This document shows, one piece after another, positions 27,440 to 35,147 of a DNA stretch of 36,521 nt; the first letter of the stretch is position 1; each line of letters opens with the position of its first letter. Source of the DNA: Acidobacteriota bacterium (GTDB lineage Bacteria > Acidobacteriota > Terriglobia > Acidiferrales > UBA7541); assembly GCA_003156635.1 (NCBI GenBank), contig PMHK01000066.1:190-36710 (forward strand), read 5' to 3'. The notes under the pieces were generated by a model that was given only the letters and a program-made list of their open reading frames with translations, searched no databases and was not told the DNA's origin. Position numbers and translations under genes: made by a program.

Positions 27440-29929
27440 ATGAACAACTGGAAAGCGTTTCTGGCTTTGGCCGTGATGGTGTGCCTCGTCGCCGGCGTGG
27501 TTCCTTTCGCTCCGGCGCAGACTGCGGTGGCGGCGAGTGCGGTTCCAGCGTCCGCGCCCGTTCCGCCTTCGTGGCCGAAGGTTATCGATCGAGACGGCAA
27601 CCACGTCATCGTGTACCAGCCGCAACTGAAGAGCTGGCAAAAATACCGCGAACTGGTGGCCGATACGGCGATTTCGATTACGCCGCAAGGGGGCCAGCCG
27701 ATTCTCGGGGTGATTTCCTGGAAGGCCGCCACTAATGCGAACGTGAGCCTGCGCACGGTCTACGTGCATGACATCGAAGTGCTCAATTCGCGATTCCCGG
27801 GCCTGGAGCCCGCGCAAGACCAGGCTATGCAGCAGCGCATCCACCAGATTTATCCGACCATGACTTTCAACATCAGCCTGGACCGGATGATCGCGAGCCT
27901 GCAGAAAGCGAATGCGTCGATCGAATCTATTCCGGTGAGCCCGGACGTGCCGACAATTTTTGTGAGCACGGTGCCGGCGATTTCGTTGATGGTCAACGGC
28001 AAGCCGGTACTGGCCCCGATCGACGGCACGTCGATCCAGTATGTGGTCAATACGAATTGGGATCTTTTCTACGACGGCACAAATTATTTCTTGCTCGACG
28101 GTAAAACCTGGCTGAAATCGAAGGAGGTCGCGGGACCCTGGACGGTCACGACCAAGCTGCCGGCCGATATGGCCAAGCTGCCCAAGGGCCAGAATTGGGA
28201 CGATGTTTTGAAGGCGATACCGCCGCCGGCGGGCGCGCAGGCTGCGCCGAAAGTATTTGTTACGGAGAAACCGGCTGAAGTGATCGTGTTCCGGGGACAA
28301 CCGGTGTACGCACCGATTCCGGGAACGAATCTTTCCTACGCGACCAATACGCAGAGCACATTTTTCATCCACAAGCCGGACAATCAATTGTACGTTTTGA
28401 TCTCCGGACGCTGGTTCCGCGCCGGCAGCCTGGAAGCGCCGTGGGTTTTTGCGGGCAACGATCTGCCGCCAGATTTCGCGAAAATTCCGGGTGGTAAACC
28501 GTATTCCGTGGCGCTGGTGTCGGTACCGGGAACGCAGGTTGCGGACGATGCGGTTCTGTTAGCGCAGGTGCCGACCACCGCGGTAGTGAATCGCGCGGCA
28601 GCGGAAGCTTCGGTGAAGGTGGTGTACGCGGGCGAACCACAATTTGTGGCGATCACCGGCACGACGATGTTTTATGCAACGAACACGGCGGACCGGGTGA
28701 TCCGCGTCGGTGACGTTTATTACCTGTGCTTCCAGGGAATTTGGTTTGTGTCGCGAAGTTCGGCGGGTCCGTGGAAGACGGCGGATTCGGTGCCGGCGGC
28801 CATTTATACGATTCCGCCGAGTTCGCCGGTGTACAACGTAACCTACGTGATTGTTTCGAATCCGACGCCGACGACGGTGCAAGTCAGCTACTCGAGCGGG
28901 TACCTGGGAGTTTTTGTGCTGGGCCTGGCGATCGGCGCGACGGTGGTGTACGGGACTGGATATTATTATCCGCCGTACATTTATTACGGGCCGCGCTACC
29001 CGATTTACTATCCGTATCCTTATACATATGGATGCGCGGCAGTCTACAACCCGTATACCGGATTTTATGGCGTGGGCCACGCGGTGTATGGACCGTATGG
29101 TTCAGTGGGCACGGCCGCCTGGTATAACCCGACGACCGGAATGTACGGGCGCGCGGTCACCACGCAGAATGCGTACGGCGGCCACACCTACGCGCAGGCT
29201 TACAATCCCTACACCGGAACCTACGCCGCGACGTCGCAAGGCCACAACGCCTACAGCCAATGGGGCAATTCGGTGGTCACCAACGGCGACAACTGGGCAA
29301 CCGCACAGCATGTGACCAACGCGAACGGCTCCGCGGGATCGTTTCAGACTTCGAAAGGCAGCGAAGGCGCGGGCGTGACCGGTAAGAACGGCAACAGCGC
29401 ATTCGTAGCTAAGGACGCCAACAACAATAATGTGTACGCGGGCGCCGACGGCAACGTGTACAAAAAAGATTCGAACGGCGATTGGAGCAAATGGGACAAC
29501 GGGAGTTGGACGCCGGTAGATCCTTCGACCGGCGCGGCGCAGACCAAGAAAAATTCGCAGAACCAGAATCTGAGCGGCGCGACGCAGAAGAATCAAACGC
29601 AAGCTCCGGGAACCGCGCCGTCTTCGTCGTCTGGCTCGCAGGCTGGGAACGGGGCGCGCGCGAACGGGAAAGATTCAGGACAAACGACGCAGCCGTCGTC
29701 AGGTCAGGGACGCCAAAACCAACCAGAGAAACCGACGCAACCTGCTACTTCTCCGGCCGCACCGGCGGGCGCGGCATCATCCGGCACGATGGGCCAACTG
29801 CAAAACGACGCGGGCTCGCGCGCACGGGGCGATCAACTGGAGCAGCAAGGGCACAGCGGCGGAGCGAGTGGCAGCGGCCGAGGTTCGGGACGCGGATCAA
29901 GTGGCGGCGGACGTTCGCCGCGTCGTTGA
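27440..29929 (+). CDS. Large secreted repeat protein with Tyr/Pro/Gly-rich segment
   Basis: An 829-residue exported protein with signal peptide MNNWKAFLALAVMVCLVAGV (cleavage near PAQTA). After a unique N-terminal domain there are three diverged repeats of about 75 residues, near 175, 270 and 380, each with a pattern like YATNT, then a YYLCFQGIWFVS-type strand, then GPW and VP. The third is clearest: TNTADRVIRVGDVYYLCFQG. A hydrophobic GYLGVFVLGLAIGATVVYG runs into a Tyr/Pro-rich stretch (about 493-530). Three YNPxTG motifs follow (from 536; DNA 29045-29222), then an Asn/Gly/Ser/Gln-rich tail ending SGRGSGRGSSGGGRSPRR. The start at ATG 27440 has AAGGCGG upstream; GTG 27422 is less likely. Similar acidobacterial proteins are sometimes labelled carbohydrate-binding. 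Function unknown; cell-surface display is inferred. Confidence 0.8.
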   Translation: MNNWKAFLALAVMVCLVAGVVPFAPAQTAVAASAVPASAPVPPSWPKVIDRDGNHVIVYQPQLKSWQKYRELVADTAISITPQGGQPILGVISWKAATNANVSLRTVYVHDIEVLNSRFPGLEPAQDQAMQQRIHQIYPTMTFNISLDRMIASLQKANASIESIPVSPDVPTIFVSTVPAISLMVNGKPVLAPIDGTSIQYVVNTNWDLFYDGTNYFLLDGKTWLKSKEVAGPWTVTTKLPADMAKLPKGQNWDDVLKAIPPPAGAQAAPKVFVTEKPAEVIVFRGQPVYAPIPGTNLSYATNTQSTFFIHKPDNQLYVLISGRWFRAGSLEAPWVFAGNDLPPDFAKIPGGKPYSVALVSVPGTQVADDAVLLAQVPTTAVVNRAAAEASVKVVYAGEPQFVAITGTTMFYATNTADRVIRVGDVYYLCFQGIWFVSRSSAGPWKTADSVPAAIYTIPPSSPVYNVTYVIVSNPTPTTVQVSYSSGYLGVFVLGLAIGATVVYGTGYYYPPYIYYGPRYPIYYPYPYTYGCAAVYNPYTGFYGVGHAVYGPYGSVGTAAWYNPTTGMYGRAVTTQNAYGGHTYAQAYNPYTGTYAATSQGHNAYSQWGNSVVTNGDNWATAQHVTNANGSAGSFQTSKGSEGAGVTGKNGNSAFVAKDANNNNVYAGADGNVYKKDSNGDWSKWDNGSWTPVDPSTGAAQTKKNSQNQNLSGATQKNQTQAPGTAPSSSSGSQAGNGARANGKDSGQTTQPSSGQGRQNQPEKPTQPATSPAAPAGAASSGTMGQLQNDAGSRARGDQLEQQGHSGGASGSGRGSGRGSSGGGRSPRR

Positions 29930-29977
29930 TCATGTGTTGAGAATTGTGCGAGAAGCGCCCGGCGGCCATTGCCCGAA

Positions 29978-30002
29978 GGGCACGGCAGGTTATGCCGTGC
30001 CC
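29978..30002. terminator. Perfect hairpin between convergent genes
   Basis: GGGCACGGCA (29978-29987) pairs with TGCCGTGCCC (29993-30002) around a five-base loop GGTTA. It sits between the ends of the repeat-protein gene and the TIGR03118 gene. There is no T-tract on either strand, so it may act as a Rho-assisted or mRNA 3'-end stabilising structure rather than an intrinsic terminator. Confidence 0.5.
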
Positions 30003-30056
30003 TCAGGACTCCACGCATGCCAGTGACAGATCAACTGTCGCCGAACTTGCCTCAGC

Positions 30057-31217
30057 CTATTCGTGGTCTTCCGCGTTCAGTTCCGCCGACACCGGCGTCA
30101 GCGTACCGAACAAACCGTCGGCATAGCCGTTGATGCCCGCCGCGAAGAATAGCGCCGGACCGGTGGAAGGAGTGGCTTCACTGCCTGCTTCGTTGCTCCC
30201 TCGGTTATCGAACTCCAGCCCCCACAGTCCCGAGATGGCGATCGGTGCGCCGCTGGCGTTCAGCAGGTTCCCGAGGAACTTACCGGTGGTGGCGTCAAAC
30301 GCCGCGATCGTTCCACCGAAGCGGTTGCCGATCAGCAAATCGTGGCTGAAGAATCCGAAGTCCTGCGGTGCCAAAGCGACTCCCCAGGGAGCCATCAGCC
30401 ACGGGCCCGGTTCCAGACGTTGCACGAGCCTGCCGTTGGCGGTGAAGACGTCCACAAAACCGCACTGCTCACCGCAAGTGTCATCGGCGGCGTTCTTGGT
30501 CGAATTCTGTTTCGCATAGGTGACCACGACGGTGGCGCCGACGGCCTGCACATTGTAAGGAGCAAAATCGCGCGGAATCAGCTCGTCCTCGAAGGCTTCC
30601 GGGGAGACTTTTACGCGCGTGAAGTTCGTATCGAATTTCTCAATCCGGTTCTGGCTGAAATTGGCGGCGAGCAGGAAATGGTTGCCGTCCATTTCGACCC
30701 AGGAGAGGCCGGTGAAGACCGCGCCTTCTTTCGATTCGTCAACTTTGTTGATAGCCGTCGACGTCCCGGCCGCGGTTACGGGCGTTGCGGGGGGCCCCCA
30801 GGCGGAAATCGTGCCGTTCTTCGTGGAGAAAATGAATGCCGCAGGATTGTTCGGGGCCAAGGCGAAGTCGGAGGTGCCATTGAAGATGATCCCGGTTGGT
30901 TCGGAGGGACCTTTGGCGCCCGCGGAATTAGGAATGGTGACAACCAGCGGTACGGTGGCGCCTGCTCCACTGTGCAAAGTGGAGGTCCCGGTTCCGGCGT
31001 TATTCACCCACCAAGGACTCGCAGCGCCGCGCGCCACACCCCAGGCGTTTTTAAGATTCAGATCGACGGTTACATTCGTACCATCGGCGTTGTCGGGCTG
31101 GGAAACGTCAGACACCAGATTCTCCTGCGTGTAGTGTTGCGCAAACGTAGCTACCGGAAGAACGGCCAACACGGTGCCGGCCAGGAAGGCCTTCACGACT
31201 CTTGTCGAATTTCTCAT
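30057..31217 (-). CDS. TIGR03118 family exported protein
   Basis: A 386-residue secreted protein with a signal peptide (residues 1-26, ending ATFAQ). The mature start YTQENLVSDVSQPDNADGTN and the following DLNLKNAWGVARG are the hallmark of the TIGR03118 family, whose repeats resemble a beta-propeller (NHL/SMP-30-like). Repeat-like segments are TGLSWVEMDGNHFLLAANFS, VDVFTANGRLVQRLEPG, LIGNRFGGTIAAFDATTGKF and ALFFAAGINGYADGLFGTL. The family is often linked to exported, PEP-CTERM-type proteins, but no sorting tail is present here. An AGGAGA site eight bases before the ATG supports the start. Function unknown. Confidence 0.9.
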   Translation of the reverse strand: MRNSTRVVKAFLAGTVLAVLPVATFAQHYTQENLVSDVSQPDNADGTNVTVDLNLKNAWGVARGAASPWWVNNAGTGTSTLHSGAGATVPLVVTIPNSAGAKGPSEPTGIIFNGTSDFALAPNNPAAFIFSTKNGTISAWGPPATPVTAAGTSTAINKVDESKEGAVFTGLSWVEMDGNHFLLAANFSQNRIEKFDTNFTRVKVSPEAFEDELIPRDFAPYNVQAVGATVVVTYAKQNSTKNAADDTCGEQCGFVDVFTANGRLVQRLEPGPWLMAPWGVALAPQDFGFFSHDLLIGNRFGGTIAAFDATTGKFLGNLLNASGAPIAISGLWGLEFDNRGSNEAGSEATPSTGPALFFAAGINGYADGLFGTLTPVSAELNAEDHE

Positions 31218-31530
31218 CGGATGTATCTCCTATAGGAAAACCGTTGAATTCGTCTGGTACGACTGCTCGGCCGAACCATGGCGATGCGCATCCGGCGGAC
31301 TTCCCGGATTTTCGGATACGCCCTACGGACGCTACACCCGCAGCAGGGCCTTGCTTGTATTTCGGCGGTCACTAGCTCGTAAAATGATCGGTACCTACTG
31401 CTGACAAGAAAGTGACAATTCGCAATCCCCCGTTCACCAAGGACGTTTGGATCTCCAGGCGAGGGACCGCGAGACGATTGCTGGAGGCTGGGGATGGAAA
31501 AACGGGGCTGGACCAGGATCTACAATCGCT
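31218..31530. other. 313-bp intergenic region
   Basis: This region lies upstream of the TIGR03118 gene and downstream of the histidine kinase, so it should contain the former's promoter and the latter's terminator. I found no convincing example of either. It contains two exact 10-bp palindromes, TCCTATAGGA (31228-31237), which includes the TIGR03118 ribosome binding site, and GATGCGCATC (31283-31292). A weak inverted repeat CTCCAG/CTGGAG lies near 31453-31490. No coding frame here looks real. Confidence 0.35.
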
Positions 31531-33294
31531 CTAGGAGTTCACCATCTGGGTGGATTGACTAGAGACAGGCTGCGCGCGCGGAAATCTCACAAGAAAGGTT
31601 GTCCCGGAAGCGCCGGTACTCTCGACCGCGACCGAACCGCCGTGGTCGTGGATCACTTTATGCACGATCGCCAGCCCCAGGCCCGTCCCGTTCGATTTGC
31701 CGAAACTGACAAACGGCTCAAACAAAGTCTGCCGAATCGAGGGCGACACGCCCGGGCCGCAGTCCGATACGCGAATCTCAAAAAATTCGCCCACCGATCG
31801 AATATCGACCTCGATCGCACCCTCCACCTGAGCTGAGGCTTCGCAGGCGTTCAACACCAGATTAAAGAGCGCTCGCTCCATTTTTTGCGGATCGAACACG
31901 CCGGCCAGGTTTCCGGAGGAACGGACAGAGATCGCTCGCGCCTTCATCTCGGAACGCACCCGGGCCGCGTCCACCGCCCGGCGGACGGTTTGATCGATAG
32001 CGGCCAGACGCGGAGCAATGGATACGTCCTCGCGCGACAGCTCCCGGAGCGAAACGAGCAGGTCGGTGATTTGTTCGGCGGCTGTTTTGATTTCGCCATA
32101 AATCTCGTCGCGATTCAATTTAAGCTTCTCCGCTTCGTAGAGGAATTCCGCGTTGGCCACTACGGCAGCGAGGTAATGGCGGAGGTCATGGGATATGGAG
32201 CGCGCGGCCCGGCCCAGTGCGGCGACTCGCTCAGTTACAAATCGACGTTCTTCGGACGCCCGCAGGTCTGATCGCATTTTCGCGAAGGCCGCACCAAGTT
32301 CGGCAACTTCGCTGCTGCCTGCCGGGTTTACCGAATACGAGTAGTCCCCTTGCGCGAGGGCTCTTACGCCTGCGACCAGATCATCCAGCGGTCGAGTAAT
32401 CGTCCGCGAAGCAAGAATGAGAAGCAGACCCGCCACGAGAATAGCGGAAACGCCGAGCAGCACAATCCGGCGATTGAGCCTCGCAATGAACGCATTCGTG
32501 GGTTGCAAGGGCATCAGCACGTAGCACTTCACGGCCGGAAACCGCCCCTCTTGAAACGAAACACTGGCGACCTGGTAGGGAGTTTCGCCCAGGAGTATTT
32601 CTCGAGACGCGGATCCCGTGTCTGCACCCTGGGCGATCAAGGCCCGCAAACCTCTCATGCCGGCGGTCGAAAGCGTGGTCGCAATAATTTCGTTGCCGGT
32701 GGCGAGAGCGATCTGGCTGCCGGACGCGATCGAAAGTTGTTCGGCGACGCTCAAATCAATTTTATAACCAATGGCGATGTTCCCGAGCTGGCGTTGGCTG
32801 TCGTCGCTACCAGCCAGGATCGGACGCAAAAACACGCGGTAGAGTTGACCGTTGCCGTACCACCAGGCCGTGGAGTCTCCGTCCTCGACGGATTTCTTCA
32901 GATCCGCTTCCGCCAGTCCGGGTTCCCATCCCGGGGTGGACATATGAAAGGCGAAAATACGGCCGTCCGAGCTTGAAAGGACAAAGAGTTGGCTGCCCGC
33001 CAGCTTCCAAAAGGGTTCGGAAGCGTCTTGAATCGTCGGTTCATGCTGCGTAGCCATCACCGCCTTGAGGGTCGGCAATTCTGCCAGCAGTGCGGCGGTC
33101 TGGGAAAGTTGCACATCGCGCTCCCGCTGCAACACTTGGAAGGCGTGGAGCGACGCTTCGGTGCTCTGGCGCACCCCTTCGCTAATTTCCGAACGGACCG
33201 TATGGCGGACGACCAAGAGAACGGCGGCCAGTAAAGTACAAATCGTCAGCAGTGCGGCGACCAGCAGTTGGGTTCGTAGTCGGAGAGAAGCCAT
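31531..33294 (-). CDS. Membrane sensor histidine kinase with periplasmic sensor and HAMP
   Basis: A 587-residue kinase: TM1 (about 8-29, TQLLVAALLTICTLLAAVLL), a ~245-residue periplasmic sensor with a cache-like look, TM2 (about 276-298), a HAMP domain (about 297-350, TRPLDDLVAGVRALAQGDY), a phospho-acceptor helix with His369 in SISHDLRHYLAAVV, and the ATPase domain with N-box LFNLVLNACEAS, G1 DCGPGVSPS and G2 GTGLGLAIV. The sensor contains SQLFVLSSSDGRIFAFHMST, typical of double-cache folds; the ligand is unknown. It starts 21 bases after the end of the response-regulator gene, so the two form one two-component system transcribed regulator first. Confidence 0.93.
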   Translation of the reverse strand: MASLRLRTQLLVAALLTICTLLAAVLLVVRHTVRSEISEGVRQSTEASLHAFQVLQRERDVQLSQTAALLAELPTLKAVMATQHEPTIQDASEPFWKLAGSQLFVLSSSDGRIFAFHMSTPGWEPGLAEADLKKSVEDGDSTAWWYGNGQLYRVFLRPILAGSDDSQRQLGNIAIGYKIDLSVAEQLSIASGSQIALATGNEIIATTLSTAGMRGLRALIAQGADTGSASREILLGETPYQVASVSFQEGRFPAVKCYVLMPLQPTNAFIARLNRRIVLLGVSAILVAGLLLILASRTITRPLDDLVAGVRALAQGDYSYSVNPAGSSEVAELGAAFAKMRSDLRASEERRFVTERVAALGRAARSISHDLRHYLAAVVANAEFLYEAEKLKLNRDEIYGEIKTAAEQITDLLVSLRELSREDVSIAPRLAAIDQTVRRAVDAARVRSEMKARAISVRSSGNLAGVFDPQKMERALFNLVLNACEASAQVEGAIEVDIRSVGEFFEIRVSDCGPGVSPSIRQTLFEPFVSFGKSNGTGLGLAIVHKVIHDHGGSVAVESTGASGTTFLVRFPRAQPVSSQSTQMVNS

Positions 33295-33315
33295 GTGCCT
33301 CGCGGCCGGAGTATT

Positions 33316-34047
33316 CTATTCGCCCCGCGGATTCGCTCGATCGCCAGGTAGGAATTTGTAACCCGAGCCGTGCATCGTAAGAAAATAACGCGGGTTAGCG
33401 GGGTCGGGTTCGAGCTTTTGCCGCAAGCGCAGGACGTGGTTATCCACGGTGCGCGTGGTTGGGTAGTTTTCATATCCCCAAACTTCATTCAGCAATTCCT
33501 CGCGGGAAATAACCCGGGAAGGAGATTTCGCGAAGTATCGCAGCAGTTTAAATTCCTGCGCCGTAAAGCTCAGGGGTTTCGATCCGTTGGTCCCGATCAT
33601 GGAGGTGAAGTCGATGCGGATCTCATCAAACGCGAGCACATCATGCGCGCTCGCTTGGCTCGTCGGGACCAGCGAAGCGGATTGGTCTCCACGCCGCATT
33701 GCGCGCCTGACCCGCGCCAGCAGTTCTTTGGGACTGAACGGCTTGGTAACGTAATCGTCCGCGCCAAGCTCGAGCAACAAGACCTTGTCCTCGACCTCAT
33801 CGTTGGCACTGAGCACGACGATCGGTACCGACGCCGCCTGGGCCTTGAAGGCCCGGCATACTTCTTTCCCTGGCATGCGCGGAAGGTTCAAATCCAACAC
33901 CACTGCACTCGGAGTTATGGCGCGGAAGCTCTCCAGCCCGGCTACGCCGTCTGCGGCAAGCTGTACGTTCAAACCATCCGCCTCAAAAAGGCGCTGCAGC
34001 GTGCGCTGCATCGGCCGGCTGTCCTCAATCACTAGCACTGTATCCAT
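33316..34047 (-). CDS. OmpR/PhoB-family response regulator
   Basis: A 243-residue DNA-binding response regulator. The receiver (about 1-118) has the acidic pair in VIEDS, phospho-acceptor Asp52 in VLDLNLP, switch residue Ser80 in VVLSAND and Lys102 in YVTKPF. The winged-helix domain (about 140-235) contains FTAQEFKLLRYFAKSPSRVI, EVWGYENYPTTRTVDNHVLR and MHGSGYKF. The frame is open back to 34107, but ATG 34047 begins the receiver exactly and has AGGGG six bases upstream. It is the presumed partner of the adjacent histidine kinase. Likely targets are its own operon or the copper-protein genes upstream; a tandem GGTTAGC repeat lies in its leader. Confidence 0.94.
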   Translation of the reverse strand: MDTVLVIEDSRPMQRTLQRLFEADGLNVQLAADGVAGLESFRAITPSAVVLDLNLPRMPGKEVCRAFKAQAASVPIVVLSANDEVEDKVLLLELGADDYVTKPFSPKELLARVRRAMRRGDQSASLVPTSQASAHDVLAFDEIRIDFTSMIGTNGSKPLSFTAQEFKLLRYFAKSPSRVISREELLNEVWGYENYPTTRTVDNHVLRLRQKLEPDPANPRYFLTMHGSGYKFLPGDRANPRGE

Positions 34048-34381
34048 TCGGTCCCCTGCGCCCATCACCGCTCGCGACGTCGAGCTCCCGGTTAGCGGGT
34101 TAGCCACTAATTTTTATTGTACATCCGCCGGCCACCTGCCAGCTTGTGGTTCGCTGGCGTCGGCACGCGGTCGGTCACGAAGGCCCATGTTTCGGCGGCG
34201 GCCAATTCAAAGACTTCCGGAAGCCTTAGCCTCCGGGTCCAACGTAAAGAACTTGCGCGTCCATCTTGTCGCTGCGCTGTTAGCCAGTTGTCAACAGGGC
34301 GTAAATTCGTAATCTGTGCCGGACGGGAGCTGCAGCACCGCTGACCGACGAACCGAGCCAAAACCAAAGGGCTACTGGTCC
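34048..34381. promoter_or_regulatory. 334-bp region upstream of the response regulator
   Basis: This region separates the cupredoxin gene's end from the regulator's start, both on the minus strand. Near the regulator it holds GCTCG-CGACGT-CGAGC (34070-34085), two direct copies of GGTTAGC eight bases apart (34090-34096 and 34098-34104), and a TACAAT-like -10 on the minus strand (34116-34121) with no clear -35. The rest (about 34130-34380) shows no feature I can support, and the short open frames there look non-coding. Confidence 0.35.
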
Positions 34382-35134
34382 CTATCGGTCGTAATCAGAC
34401 TGGGGAGGAGGCACGTAGTCGAGACCGTACTTATTTTTGTGTGCCGGTCTTAGGTCTGATGCTTCGCTGACCCGAATTGCTCCGAGCGCGACATTGGCAT
34501 TCAATATCGACACAACTCGCGTAAGTGCTTGGAGCTCTTCCGGGGTTGCAAGCTCGTACCATATGTTTAACCGATAGGAACCCTCTGGCACGTCAGGAAT
34601 GACCACGTGACCGGAATGGTTCGAGACCGCGAAATAATTAGTGTCGAGCGCGATGACCACCGCGCTCATTTCGGCATGAATGTTGCAGAAAAGAAAGCTC
34701 ACTCCGGACCGATCGAAACGAACCGAGCGCGACATACCTGATTCGTATAGGCCTAGATCGAAGCGTCTGCCGTCATAGAGTGAAAAGATATTGTGGAAGA
34801 ATGGATCCTCGTTCGGAAATACGACGAGAGTACCTACCGGTACGACCAGCAGGTGCGGCTCGAACGTCTTATTCCGTTGCACGAGCCGGGGTGGTTGGTC
34901 TCTCCCCGCGGGAGGCACTGCTGGCGGCTCCGCGGCGCGATCCAGTGGCGTAAGCCAAACAACTACGTTCGAGGCGTCGCGAACTGCGGTGGTGGAGGTT
35001 TCCACACTCTTGTTCCCTGCCCGGGTAATCACAAAGTCTGCTGAGACCGAATGCCGCTGCACCGGCACAGGCGCAACACTTGGTCCAGCGACCAAGAACG
35101 TCAAACAGGTGAGCATGTAAAACGTCTGCTTCAT
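34382..35134 (-). CDS. Periplasmic cupredoxin (methylamine-utilisation-protein-like)
   Basis: A 250-residue exported protein with signal peptide MKQTFYMLTCLTFLVAGPSV. The cupredoxin domain (about 85-162) has a complete type-1 copper site: His114 in NEDPFFHNIFS, then Cys150, His153 and Met156 in FCNIHAEM. It is preceded by a VVVWLTPLD strand and followed by a small carboxypeptidase-regulatory-like beta domain (VVIPDVPEGSYRLNIWYE). Such proteins are often annotated as methylamine utilisation or plastocyanin-like; they carry electrons or bind copper, and no methylamine dehydrogenase is present here. ATG 35134 is chosen because GGGAG lies eight bases upstream; the frame back to 35281 overlaps the barrel gene. 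It follows the outer-membrane gene by 13 bases, so they are co-transcribed. Confidence 0.88.
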   Translation of the reverse strand: MKQTFYMLTCLTFLVAGPSVAPVPVQRHSVSADFVITRAGNKSVETSTTAVRDASNVVVWLTPLDRAAEPPAVPPAGRDQPPRLVQRNKTFEPHLLVVPVGTLVVFPNEDPFFHNIFSLYDGRRFDLGLYESGMSRSVRFDRSGVSFLFCNIHAEMSAVVIALDTNYFAVSNHSGHVVIPDVPEGSYRLNIWYELATPEELQALTRVVSILNANVALGAIRVSEASDLRPAHKNKYGLDYVPPPQSDYDR

Positions 35135-35147
35135 TCGACTGCTCCCA

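Noticed and set aside
27410-28387. 325-codon minus-strand frame opposite the repeat protein
   Set aside because: Arg/His-rich shadow frame; the plus-strand protein has a signal peptide and repeats.
29045-29222. Repeated units in the Tyr-rich gene as a CRISPR-like or minisatellite array
   Set aside because: The repetition is at protein level (YNPxTG) with variable DNA and spacing and an intact reading frame.
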